The position numbers and the translations under genes were made by a program. Below are positions 1-8,032 of a stretch of 35,810 nucleotides of DNA, piece after piece. Numbering within the stretch: position 1 is the stretch's first letter; each line of letters opens with the position of its first letter. This DNA comes from Nocardiopsis kunsanensis DSM 44524 (GTDB lineage: Bacteria > Actinomycetota > Actinomycetes > Streptosporangiales > Streptosporangiaceae): the NCBI RefSeq assembly GCF_000340965.1, contig NZ_ANAY01000048.1, positions 1-35,810 of the forward strand, written 5' to 3'. The notes under the pieces were generated by a model that saw only the letters and a program-made list of their open reading frames with translations, searched no databases and was not told the DNA's origin.

Positions 1-8
1 GCTGCAGC

Positions 9-72
9 GGGTGCTGCTGTGCTGGACCGGCGTGTGTCACACCTGTCACCAACCGCTTGTACAGCAGCACCC
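9..72. repeat. 12-bp inverted repeat upstream of the HTH gene
   Basis: The twelve bases at 9-20 (GGGTGCTGCTGT) are the exact reverse complement of 61-72, separated by 40 bases. A smaller palindrome, GTGTG-T-CACAC, lies between them at 32-42. The right arm overlaps a weak promoter-like pair (TTGTAC at 57-62 and GTTAAC at 82-87, 19-base spacer). The gene it belongs with upstream is outside the window, so it could be a terminator of that gene or an operator for the HTH gene. Nothing else is recognisable in 1-333. Confidence 0.4.
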
Positions 73-333
73 CCGACACGAGTTAACAAAGTACTACTAG
101 AGCACAGAGGCGCGCTCCGACGGGTTCCCCACCAGACCCGGGAACCTCCCCCGCTCGCGCTGTGGTTCTGAGCCCGGGGCGGAGCCACGGTCCCCGGTTT
201 CGGCTCAACCGTTTCACCCGTGTCCAGGACCCTTACTCGGTCGGTTTCAGCGGTCGGCCCCACGGCAGGGACCGACCGCTCTAACCTCATGGCCATGGGG
301 GACCACGAAACGGCCCGGACAGGGAACGACCAC

Positions 334-576
334 ATGCGCCAGGCACACGGGCAGGACCACCGGGGTGAGGACCCGCCCGTGCCCATGCTCACCGCCGCCG
401 AGACCGCAGCGCTGCTCGGGGTCTCCACGATGACGGTCTACCGGCTCATCCGCAGAGGAACGCTGACCGCTCTGCGTGTGGGCTCGGTCTACCGGATCCC
501 GCAACGGGCCGCGCAGACCTATCTCGACGAGCTGCGCCTCAACCGCGAAGCCCTGCGCCGCGCATCGAAACCGTGA
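334..576 (+). CDS. small excisionase-family helix-turn-helix DNA-binding protein
   Basis: An 80-residue basic protein made almost entirely of a MerR/excisionase-type winged helix-turn-helix. The recognisable core is the run LLGVSTMTVYRLIRRGTL followed by the wing (ALRVGSVYRIPQ) and a C-terminal helix. Family members of this size in actinobacteria are single-domain transcription regulators or nucleoid-associated factors; excisionase function is not implied because no integrase is nearby. The frame is open back to a GTG at 220, with further starts at 289, 295 and a GTG at 379. I chose ATG 334 because AGGGAA at 321-326 is well spaced for it; GTG 379, behind GGTGAGG at 364-370, is a good alternative and would give a 65-residue core protein. 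It stands alone, about 95 bases before ung. Confidence 0.75.
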   Translation: MRQAHGQDHRGEDPPVPMLTAAETAALLGVSTMTVYRLIRRGTLTALRVGSVYRIPQRAAQTYLDELRLNREALRRASKP

Positions 577-671
577 GAAGGCCGGAGCGGGCCCGGCGAG
601 CCCCTGTGGTGTGGGCGGCAGGTCGCCCGAAACGGCCGTGACGGCCCTGTTCGGCCGCTAGTGTTCTGGCC

Positions 672-1346
672 ATGTCGACAAGGGACCTGAACAAGATCAT
701 GGACGACGGGTGGGCCGAGGCGTTGGAGCCGGTGGCACCCGAGATCGCCCGCATGGGGGACTTCCTTCGCCACGAGGTCTCCGAGGGACGCACCTACCTG
801 CCGTCGGGCCAGAACGTGCTGCGTGCCTTCCAGCAGCCCTTCGAAGACGTACGGGTGCTCATCGTGGGCCAGGACCCCTACCCCACCCCCGGCAACGCGG
901 TGGGGCTGAGCTTCTCGGTGGCCCCGGACATGAAGCTGCCGGCGAGCCTGCGCAACATCTACAAGGAGATGCAGGACGACCTGGGTGTCCCGATGCCCTC
1001 CAACGGCGACCTCACACCGTGGACGGAGCAGGGGGTGCTGCTGCTCAACAGGGTCCTGTCGGTGGCCCCGGGCAAGCCGGGCTCGCACCGCAACAAGGGC
1101 TGGGAGACCGTCACCGATCAGGCGATCCGTGCGCTGGCCGGGCGGGACAAGCCGCTGGTGGCCATCCTGTGGGGCCGCGACGCCCGCAACATGCGTCCGC
1201 TGATGCCCGGGGTGCCGTGCGTGGAGTCCACGCACCCGAGCCCGATGTCGGCGCGCAACGGCTTCTTCGGTTCCCGGCCCTTCAGCCGCACCAACCAGCT
1301 GCTGGAGGAAATGGGGGCCGCGCCGGTGAACTGGCAGCTGCCCTGA
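672..1346 (+). CDS. ung: uracil-DNA glycosylase (family 1)
   Basis: A 224-residue cytosolic base-excision repair enzyme that removes uracil from DNA. The family-1 signatures are present. The water-activating motif GQDPYP is at residues 66-71 (catalytic Asp68). The uracil-recognition Asn is in GVLLLNRVLS (Asn126). The DNA-intercalation motif HPSPMSARNGFFGSRPFS starts at residue 188. The length matches bacterial Ung. No strong ribosome binding site is visible before ATG 672, but the protein aligns from its first residues. It lies 84 bases before the NACHT gene on the same strand and could be cotranscribed; there is no obvious terminator between them. Confidence 0.96.
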   Translation: MSTRDLNKIMDDGWAEALEPVAPEIARMGDFLRHEVSEGRTYLPSGQNVLRAFQQPFEDVRVLIVGQDPYPTPGNAVGLSFSVAPDMKLPASLRNIYKEMQDDLGVPMPSNGDLTPWTEQGVLLLNRVLSVAPGKPGSHRNKGWETVTDQAIRALAGRDKPLVAILWGRDARNMRPLMPGVPCVESTHPSPMSARNGFFGSRPFSRTNQLLEEMGAAPVNWQLP

Positions 1347-1430
1347 GACACTGAAGGTCCCCACAGTCCCCGATCCCCGTCCCCCACGCACTTTCCAGCT
1401 CCCCCCGACCGTGGAAGGCGGCCCGTCGCC

Positions 1431-4400
1431 GTGGCCAAGAAGCTCAGCTATGCGGACGCGTTGAAGGTTCTCGGCAAGAACGACTCGGAGTTGTTGAACT
1501 TCGCCGAGAAGCTGGCCGACGGAGGGTTGGGGGCGTTGGGGGTCCCCAGTCTCTTCGGGCTCCGTGAGCTGTTGGTGGAGAAGGGCCGCTCGGCGCTGGA
1601 GGGCATCGGGGACAAGCTGCGCGGCGAGAGCCGGATGACCCGCAGCGAACGGATCGAGGCCGCCTACCGGATCGTCTTGTTCACGTCCTTCCTCCAGGCC
1701 TGGGAGGAGTACCCGGAGAACGGGGGGCCGCTGGTGTCGCTCGAGCGCCCGGGCGGTCCGCCCCTGAGCGAGGACGAGTCCCAGACCGCTCTCCTGGAAG
1801 AGCTCGACGCCGTGCTCCGGGGCTTTTCGGTCCCCTCCGTGCTCGACGCCCGCGACCCGGCGGAAACAGGACAGGCCCTCCCGGTGGAGTCCTCACTCGA
1901 GATGTTCGCGGGCAGATTCCCTGCTCCGTACTTCAGCCGCGTCCGGGAACGTTACAAGGAGAACCACCTGCGGCTGGCCGCGGAGGTGCCGGAGTTCGCG
2001 ATGTGGGTGCACGCGGGTGAGCACGAACGTACGCGCAGGACGATCGAAACGGGGCTCCAGGGCCTCAACGGCGCGCTCGAGGAGATCAGTTCGGGGCAGG
2101 CGGTCGACAGCCGTCGACGGGAGCTGTCCGCCCTCTACCGTTCCACGCTCGACCGCGATGTCATCCGTGCCGACGATCTGCCCGAAGGGATACGGCTGCC
2201 GTCCCTCAGAGAGAGCTACATCCCCCCTCGGGGCCAAGTCGTGACCGTCAGCAGCGCGGACCAGGAGCCCTCCTCCGAGGCCTGGTGGAAGCAACAGCAC
2301 GAGCCGCAGGACCTGCAGGGTTTCTTCGCCGCCCATCTGGTCCACCCATACGCCACCGTGTTTCCGACCGTCGTCCTGGGCCACCCCGGTGCCGGCAAGT
2401 CCAAGTTCACCGAGATGCTCGCCGCTCAGCTCCCGGAGTCGGATTTCCTCGCGATCCGCGTCGAACTGCGCAACGTCCAGCCCAACTCCCCGATCCACGT
2501 GCAGATCGAGGACGGGCTCAGGAGCACACTGCACGAGCACACCCCGTGGCGTGAGCTCGCCGAGTCCGCCGACGGTGCGCTACCGGTCATCGTCCTCGAC
2601 GGGTTCGACGAGCTCCTGCAAGCCACAGGGGTGGACCGTTCCGACTACCTGGAACGCGTACAGGAGTTCCAGGAGCGCCAGAGGTCCATGGGCCAACCGG
2701 TCGCCGTCATCGTCACCAGCCGCACGGTGGTCGCCGACCGGGCCCGCTTCCCCGAGGGGACGACCACCGTCCGCCTGGCCCCCTTCGCCGGGGACCAGAT
2801 CGCCCACATGCTCCAGGTCTGGAACTCCACCAACGGTGCAGAACTCACGCGCCGGGGTCTGGAACCGCTGACCACGGACCTCCTGCTGCGCTACCGGGAG
2901 CTCGCCGAGCAGCCGCTCCTGCTCATGATGCTGCTCATCTACGACTCGGACGGCAACGCCCTGCGCCAGGCCGCCGAGAGCCTCTCCCACGGCCAGCTCT
3001 ACGAACGGCTCCTGACCCGGTTCGCCGAGCGTGAGGTCGAGAAGCACCACGCCTCCCTCAACGACGAGGCCCTCGAGGAGGCAGTGGCCCAGGAGCTGCG
3101 CCACCTCGAGGTGGCCGCTCTGGCCATGTTCAGCCGGCGGCGCCAGAGCGTGCGGGCCGAGAACCTGGCCTCGGACCTGGCCGTGCTCATGCCCGAAGCG
3201 TTCCGGAGCGAGCACGAGACCGATCTGCACGGGCGCATCTCCCCTGCCGACCAGCTGCTCGGCCGGTTCTTCTTCGTGCACGAGGCGCGAGCCCAGCGTT
3301 CCGACGGCGCCGCGAGCGTCTTCGAGTTCCTGCACGCCACCTTCGGCGAGTACCTGGTGGCGCGCACCGTGGTCGAGGCGTTGGACGATCTGGTCGACGA
3401 ACACGCCGGGGGTTCGCGGCGGCGCCGGCGGCGCAAGCACAGCGCCCAGCGCATCGACGACGGGGAGCTCTACGCCTACGCTTCCTTCGCCAGTTTCGCG
3501 GGGCGCCAGAAGGTCGTGGAGTTCCTGGCCGAGCTCTTGGACGAGCGTTTCGGGCAGGAGGCCGAGCAGGCCCGGACAGAGGTACGCGCGGAGTTCCACG
3601 ACCTGCTCGTCGACCTCTACCGCGAGGCCCCGTTCCCGGCATCCAACCGGTCCTTCACCGCCTACGAACCCACCCGCCTGCCCATGACCCAGCGCGAGGG
3701 CAACTACACCAGCAACCTCGTGCTGCTCATGGTCCTGGTCGAGAACGGTCCGGTGGACCTGACCCGGCTCCACCGCGACGAGGAGGCCCCGGAACAGGCC
3801 TGGCACGCCACGTCCGCCCTGTGGCGGCGCCTACCGGGTTCGGAGTGGGCCTCGATCCTGGCGTCCCTGCGGGTGCGGCACACGGGGATCGGCGCGGGCG
3901 AGGACTACACCATGACCGTCGAGCTCGAACGGGGCGACGAGGTCAACGTCGGCGAGTCGATCGGGTTCTACCTGCAACGCGAACTGGGATTCAGGCCCGA
4001 GGTGGTCGATCCCTACGCGCTCACCGTGCCCTTCCCGGGCCAGACCTCCCACGTGCTGCGTTCCACTGCCCTGCGGGTCAACGGCAGCGCGGCCCAGCTG
4101 GTGGTGAGCATGCTCCCCTATCTGCGCCATGTCTCCCCCGACCTGGGGAACAGGTACGCCGATCCGGAATCGGACCGTTTCTGGAGCGAGCCGCACGAAC
4201 TCCTGCGTCTTCTGCTCAGCGACGACACCGGAAGCGGCCGGGTCCGCCAGGAACGCCTCACCGCCTACCAGCGCCTGCTCACACCGTCACGTCCGCTGGG
4301 TCGCGCGGAGCTCCTGGCTCTGCGCCGGGCCACCGAGGACCTGGCCGCCCACCTCGGCGACGACCGCTACGAACCTTCGCGTGACCACGTGCGTGCTTAC

Positions 4401-4616
4401 CTGGAGCAGTTGTCCGGTGTGCCCGACGGCCACGACCCGCAGGAGCTCGAATCCGTGCTGGAGGGCGCCCGCGCGGTGGTCGGTCTCCAACCGGAACCGG
4501 CGTGGCTGTTCAAACTGGTCAGCGGCGGGGCCCGCAGCCCCTCACCCGACACCGGGCGCGAAGGTCCGCCGTCGGCGTACAGGGCACACATGCGGGGCAC
4601 TTCCTCCGATTCCTAG
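1431..4616 (+). CDS. NACHT-domain STAND NTPase with N-terminal helical (NNH7-like) domain
   Basis: A 1061-residue predicted signalling NTPase. Residues 1-110 are helical and resemble the domain Pfam calls NACHT N-terminal helical domain 7. The P-loop GHPGAGKS is at residues 317-324. The Walker B region VIVLDGFDEL places Asp390 and Asp393, followed by a sensor-like VIVTSRT. The winged-helix end of the NACHT module is recognisable at FLHATFGEYLVAR, and about 420 residues of family-specific helical C-terminus follow, with no WD40, TPR or LRR repeats that I can see. STAND proteins normally switch from an autoinhibited to an oligomeric state when the sensor region binds a trigger. Several bacterial NACHT proteins defend against phage, but a defence role here is inference. 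GTG 1431 was chosen because the N-terminal domain begins there; GGAAGG lies 12 bases upstream. The stop codon overlaps that of the convergent sirtuin. Confidence 0.85.
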   Translation: MAKKLSYADALKVLGKNDSELLNFAEKLADGGLGALGVPSLFGLRELLVEKGRSALEGIGDKLRGESRMTRSERIEAAYRIVLFTSFLQAWEEYPENGGPLVSLERPGGPPLSEDESQTALLEELDAVLRGFSVPSVLDARDPAETGQALPVESSLEMFAGRFPAPYFSRVRERYKENHLRLAAEVPEFAMWVHAGEHERTRRTIETGLQGLNGALEEISSGQAVDSRRRELSALYRSTLDRDVIRADDLPEGIRLPSLRESYIPPRGQVVTVSSADQEPSSEAWWKQQHEPQDLQGFFAAHLVHPYATVFPTVVLGHPGAGKSKFTEMLAAQLPESDFLAIRVELRNVQPNSPIHVQIEDGLRSTLHEHTPWRELAESADGALPVIVLDGFDELLQATGVDRSDYLERVQEFQERQRSMGQPVAVIVTSRTVVADRARFPEGTTTVRLAPFAGDQIAHMLQVWNSTNGAELTRRGLEPLTTDLLLRYRELAEQPLLLMMLLIYDSDGNALRQAAESLSHGQLYERLLTRFAEREVEKHHASLNDEALEEAVAQELRHLEVAALAMFSRRRQSVRAENLASDLAVLMPEAFRSEHETDLHGRISPADQLLGRFFFVHEARAQRSDGAASVFEFLHATFGEYLVARTVVEALDDLVDEHAGGSRRRRRRKHSAQRIDDGELYAYASFASFAGRQKVVEFLAELLDERFGQEAEQARTEVRAEFHDLLVDLYREAPFPASNRSFTAYEPTRLPMTQREGNYTSNLVLLMVLVENGPVDLTRLHRDEEAPEQAWHATSALWRRLPGSEWASILASLRVRHTGIGAGEDYTMTVELERGDEVNVGESIGFYLQRELGFRPEVVDPYALTVPFPGQTSHVLRSTALRVNGSAAQLVVSMLPYLRHVSPDLGNRYADPESDRFWSEPHELLRLLLSDDTGSGRVRQERLTAYQRLLTPSRPLGRAELLALRRATEDLAAHLGDDRYEPSRDHVRAYLEQLSGVPDGHDPQELESVLEGARAVVGLQPEPAWLFKLVSGGARSPSPDTGREGPPSAYRAHMRGTSSDS

Positions 4617-5443
4617 AGGTCCTCGAAGCCGTGGAAGATTCCGTGGCCGCGCTTGGGTACCCGGTGCACCAGCCCGGGCAGGACCTCTCCGATCGGCTGC
4701 CGCAGCACCACACTCGCGTAGTCGTCGTAGGGCGTGGGTTCGGCGTTGACGATGACGAGGTTGGCGCGGGCCATCATCGCGACGTCGCACAGTCCGGCGA
4801 CGGGGTGCACGGTCAGCGAGGTGCCCACCGCGAGGAACAGGTCGCTCTCGCGTGCGGCCGTGGTGGCGCGTTCGATGACCTCGGGGTCCAGGAGTTGTCC
4901 GAAGGAGATCGTGTCGGACTTCTGGATGCCGCCGCAGCTCACGCACCGCGGGTCGGACTCCTCGTCCAGGCGTGCCAGCACCGTGGCGCTGGGGGTGCGT
5001 AGGCCGCAGTTCATGCACATGACCCGCAGCAGCGTGCCGTGGACCTCGATGACCTTCTCGTCGGACAGTCCGGCTCTCTGGTGGAGTCCGTCGATGTTCT
5101 GGGTGATGACGGAGTTCAGCCGCCCGGTGGTGTCCAGGGCGGCGAGGGCGCGGTGTGCGGCGTTGGGTGCGGCCTCCCACGCCTGGTGGGCGCGGCGCTG
5201 CAGCCACACCTGGCGGCGCACGTCGACGTCGCCCATGTAGGTGTCGATGTCGGAGAAGGCCTGGGCGTTGGGGTTCTGGGTCCAGAGGCCGTTGGGGCCG
5301 CGGAAGTCGGGGATGCCCGAGTCGGTGGACACGCCTGCCCCGGTGAGGACGGTGATGCGTCCGGCCGTTGCCATGAGCTCGGCTGCTCGGTCGAAACCGT
5401 CGGGGTCGGCGAACGGTGCGGATTCGGAGGTCGTGGAGGCCAT
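4613..5443 (-). CDS. sirtuin (SIR2-family NAD-dependent protein deacylase)
   Basis: A 276-residue cytosolic NAD-dependent lysine deacylase. It has the NAD-binding GAGVSTDSGIPDFRG segment, the TQNIDGLH motif, the catalytic His in VIEVHGTL, and four zinc-ligand cysteines in two CxxC pairs (CMNC and CVSC). The C-terminal NAD-site GTSLTVHPVAG is also present. All catalytic residues are intact, so this is a canonical housekeeping-type sirtuin rather than the divergent SIR2 NADase effector of defence systems. The open frame continues upstream to 5806, but ATG 5443 (protein begins MASTTSE) is the likely start with GAGG close upstream. It is convergent with the NACHT gene and divergent from the sulfotransferase-like gene. 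Confidence 0.93.
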   Translation of the reverse strand: MASTTSESAPFADPDGFDRAAELMATAGRITVLTGAGVSTDSGIPDFRGPNGLWTQNPNAQAFSDIDTYMGDVDVRRQVWLQRRAHQAWEAAPNAAHRALAALDTTGRLNSVITQNIDGLHQRAGLSDEKVIEVHGTLLRVMCMNCGLRTPSATVLARLDEESDPRCVSCGGIQKSDTISFGQLLDPEVIERATTAARESDLFLAVGTSLTVHPVAGLCDVAMMARANLVIVNAEPTPYDDYASVVLRQPIGEVLPGLVHRVPKRGHGIFHGFEDL

Positions 5444-5609
5444 GACCTCATTGTGGCAGCGACACGGAGGGGCGTCTGCGTCGCCGGGTGGGACGGGGAC
5501 CGTGTCGCACGGGTGGGGGCCCCGTACGCTCGGGTAACACCCCTGTGCGGCACCGAATCGGTGGCCGATGCACACACCACGGGCAAAGGGTGCAAAAATC
5601 GACACAATC

Positions 5610-6500
5610 ATGAAGCATCCCTCGTACATCCTCGTGGTCAACGGGACCAAGGTGGAACGTCCGGTGTTCGTCCTGGGCGCCCCGCACTCAGGTGTTCCCG
5701 TGATCGCCGGTGCCCTGGCCCGCGCCACCGGCTTCCATCTCGGCGGCGGGTCGACCGGAGTGCTCAACGCCGTGTACTCGGTGGCGCGTCGCCCGTCGCT
5801 GACCACCGAGAAGGTGGCCGGTACGGCGAGCCTGCTGCGGGAGGCCTACGCCGAGGAGTGGCAGCTCACCCCCCTGACGTGCCCGCACTGCCCAGGGGTG
5901 CGGGGTGAGCGTGTTCCCGCGAACGTGTCGGCGGAACCGTGTGAGCACAGCCGGCGGGTGAGCCGTTACGGCGACGCCACCCCGGAACTGCTCTTCTGTG
6001 CCAGTGCGCTGCACGAGGCCTTCCCCGACGCCTTGTTCGTGCAGGTGATCCGGGACGGGCGGGACGTGGTCGCCCGGATGGCCGAGGACGAGATCTGCCT
6101 GGCCTGGCACAAGCCGAGTGTGATGAAACCGGTCTCGGAGTTTCCCAACCACTTCTACGGGCTGGCCGACGACGAGGACCTGGCCGAGTTCCGGGAGGCC
6201 TCCGTCGCCGGACAGTGTGCGATGCGCTGGCGCGGGGCCGTGCGCATGTCGGCGCGGATCCGCAACGAGATCGGCCCGGAGCAGTTGCTGACCCTGCGCT
6301 ACGAGGACCTCCACGGCGGCGGGGTCGCCACGGCCAAGAAACTGCGGTCCTTCACCGGTGCGCGTGTGTCGGCCTCGCACCTGGTGTCGGAGAACGGGAA
6401 GTGGGGTGTGGGTTCCTGGCGCCGGGCCCTGGACCGGGACGCCTACGCGGACGTTCACGAGAAGGCCGCGGTCGAGCTCTCCCACCTGGGCTACCTCTGA
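5610..6500 (+). CDS. sulfotransferase-family protein with a Cys-rich insert
   Basis: A 296-residue protein with the layout of PAPS-dependent sulfotransferases. An N-terminal strand-loop FVLGAPHSG (loop at residues 23-28) corresponds to the 5'-phosphosulfate loop. VIRDGRDVVARM at about 147-158 corresponds to the 3'-phosphate site. LTLRYEDL is the usual third element. Between them sits an unusual insert with CPHC at 91-94 and CEH at 111-113 that looks like a possible metal site. The acceptor is unknown. ATG 5610 was preferred over ATG 5568 because the conserved strand begins soon after it; no strong ribosome binding site precedes either. A short hairpin follows the stop at once. It is divergent from the sirtuin. 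Confidence 0.75.
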   Translation: MKHPSYILVVNGTKVERPVFVLGAPHSGVPVIAGALARATGFHLGGGSTGVLNAVYSVARRPSLTTEKVAGTASLLREAYAEEWQLTPLTCPHCPGVRGERVPANVSAEPCEHSRRVSRYGDATPELLFCASALHEAFPDALFVQVIRDGRDVVARMAEDEICLAWHKPSVMKPVSEFPNHFYGLADDEDLAEFREASVAGQCAMRWRGAVRMSARIRNEIGPEQLLTLRYEDLHGGGVATAKKLRSFTGARVSASHLVSENGKWGVGSWRRALDRDAYADVHEKAAVELSHLGYL

Positions 6501-6517
6501 CCACGGTCCTTCCGTGG
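6501..6517 (+). terminator. hairpin directly after the sulfotransferase-like gene
   Basis: CCACGG at 6501-6506 pairs with CCGTGG at 6512-6517 around a five-base loop, starting at the base after the stop codon. There is no T-run, as is common in high-GC actinobacteria. It lies just outside the palindromic element that starts at 6528. Confidence 0.5.
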
Positions 6518-6728
6518 TGCCCTGACTCCTGGATCATTGATGGGGATTGGGGCCGGGGGACCTTTGAGGGGCGGGGCCTGGGGTGGGACGGTTCATGGAC
6601 TGGTGACGGGTGGGTGGTGTTCGTCGGAGCGTCGAGCGTAGCCCGGCCGGGGCTCCCCGCAACCCTCGCGGCGCCACCCCCACACACCTTTCATTACGGG
6701 GGTAGTGGTGGGTTGTTCCCGGCGCCTC

Positions 6729-7761
6729 GGGGTGTGCGGTCCACCCCTTGACGCCGGGCTGTTGCGCTCTCGCCGCCGAACACCCCACGGCCGACCCCCT
6801 CATCCGCCAAGGAAGCGGGGACCCAACTGCTGACCCCAGGGGCGCGGCATTGGGACCAACGGTCCAGGCGTGTGCGCGGCCGCTCGCTCCTGCGACAGGC
6901 ACAGACCGGCCCTTCCGGGTCCGGCCCCGCGCACTCCCGGGGACATTGAGGCCAGGGCCAACCGGCGTGTGCACGGCCACCCCAGGCCCCGACTGCTCCC
7001 GGCAGCGCATTACAGCCGGGGTGGCACGCGTGTGCGCACCCCTGCCTCGGAGAATCTCCCACGCCGGTGGAGCTGGAACGGTGCCGTGCGGTCGTGGCGT
7101 GCTGCTCCCCCCATCCGTGACCACCAGAACCCGCAATTTTGACCACGGACCGGGGGAGCAGCAGCCCCAGACAGGCCCCGGAGACCGAAAACCACCGTTG
7201 ACAGTGCTCCTGTGGGCACCGTAGGCGGGTGTTGGTGCCCAAAAGAGCACCAACAACCACCCGTCCCGGCACCACCTGGGCCTCGAACCCGACACTGGCA
7301 ACAAGAACCACAACCGAAGCCGGTTCCGACAGCAATACCTACGCGCCGAAACCCGCCCAGCCACCCGCACACCGGTCACCCCCGGCCTCCACACCACAGA
7401 CCGGGAACCCGGGCCCCGGGCAGCGCCCACACGCCCGCCGCCCCCAGACTTCAATGCTCCGCCGGACCTCAGGGGCCGGGATCGGCTCCGGTAGCAAGCG
7501 TCGGCGAGGTCAGGGCCTTTCCGGAGGAGCGCACACGCCGGCCGGCCCCGGCCTCGATGCCCCGCCGGGAGCGGGCGGGGCCAGCAGGTGCCCTCCGCAG
7601 GAGCGAGCGGTCGCGCACACGCCTGGACCGTTGGTCACAATGGCCCGCCACAGGGGGATAGCAGTGCACACCCTTTCTTTGGCTGCCAGGGTGCCGGGGG
7701 TGAGGGGGTTCGTCGATACGGGTCGGGAAAGCCCGGCATCAAGGGTCGGAGCGCACACCCC
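6729..7761. repeat. eight copies of an 11-bp motif (GCGCACACGCC) in mirror order
   Basis: The motif reads forward in the right arm at 7425-7435, 7529-7539, 7613-7623 and 7751-7761. It reads reverse-complemented in the left arm at 6729-6739, 6867-6877, 6964-6974 and 7027-7037, with one or two mismatches in some copies. The outermost spacing is 138 bases in both arms. The two outer pairs share the axis 7245 exactly. In three right-arm copies an ATG triplet follows 27-29 bases after the motif start, then a CCGCC-rich tract, so the underlying unit is about 40 bases or more. Confidence 0.7.
7214..7255. repeat. central hairpins of the palindrome (two competing stems)
   Basis: TGTTGGTGC at 7230-7238 pairs perfectly with 7247-7255 around the loop CCAAAAGA, placing the hairpin centre at 7242.5, close to the axis of the whole element. 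GGGCACC at 7214-7220 can instead pair with GGTGCCC at 7234-7240. The two stems use the same middle strand, so they exclude each other. Confidence 0.6.
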
Positions 7762-7993
7762 GAGGCGCCCCACACCGGCCCCGCACAACGCCGCCACACT
7801 CTCTACCAACCAGAGAGCATGGCGGGGCGCCGAAGCGGGTTGCGCAAAGGCCCGGCCGGGCTAAAATCCCGACCCCGACGAACCACCACCCCCGGCACCA
7901 CAAGAAACTCCTCACCCAACCCCAAGGCACACAAGGCCCCCAGCCCCCATCAACGATCTGGGCCCCGCGGTCCTGCTGTTGCCGGCCCGTGAC

Positions 7994-8024
7994 CACGGGG
8001 CCCGGCCCCTCGTAGGTCCCCGTG
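7994..8024 (-). terminator. hairpin after the RidA-like gene
   Basis: CACGGGG at 7994-8000 pairs with CCCCGTG at 8018-8024, with an inner GGGGC/GCCCC pairing at 7997-8009 as an alternative. It begins 9 bases beyond the stop of the minus-strand RidA-like gene and lies outside the 1.4-kb palindrome. There is no T-run. Confidence 0.4.
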
Positions 8025-8032
8025 CGCCCCGC

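Larger units (their letters stand above)
6528..7962. repeat. 1.4-kb giant imperfect palindrome, gene-free
   Basis: The termini are inverted copies: 6528-6545 (CCTGGATCATTGATGGGG) matches the reverse complement of 7945-7962 at 15 of 18 positions, and the pair is symmetric about 7245. Further matched blocks are 6641-6651 with 7851-7861, 6619-6627 with 7875-7883, and about 6720-6758 with 7733-7770. There is also a long stretch around 6830-6900 that matches the complement of about 7590-7650. Eight copies of an 11-bp motif are arranged four per arm (listed separately), and a hairpin lies at 7230-7255. No frame inside has a ribosome binding site with plausible protein content, and no transposase or RNA gene is visible. 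It fills the gap between two convergent genes. It could be a non-autonomous mobile element, a large intergenic structural repeat, or an inverted duplication. Confidence 0.8.

Noticed and set aside
2580..3806. 408-codon minus-strand frame opposite the NACHT gene
   Set aside because: Antisense shadow of a well-supported gene; no ribosome binding site and no recognisable domain.
1431..5443. NACHT plus SIR2 as a single defence operon
   Set aside because: The genes are convergent, not cotranscribed, and the SIR2 protein has all features of an ordinary zinc-binding deacylase.
7425..7761. CRISPR-like array from the repeated 11-bp motif
   Set aside because: Repeat is too short, spacing is irregular (63 to 138 bases), orientation flips at the centre and there are no cas genes.
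6534..7864. Long open frames on both strands inside the palindrome (up to about 306 codons)
   Set aside because: No ribosome binding sites, composition is Pro/Arg/Gly-rich shadow sequence, and similar peptides from both arms arise from the inverted repeat itself.
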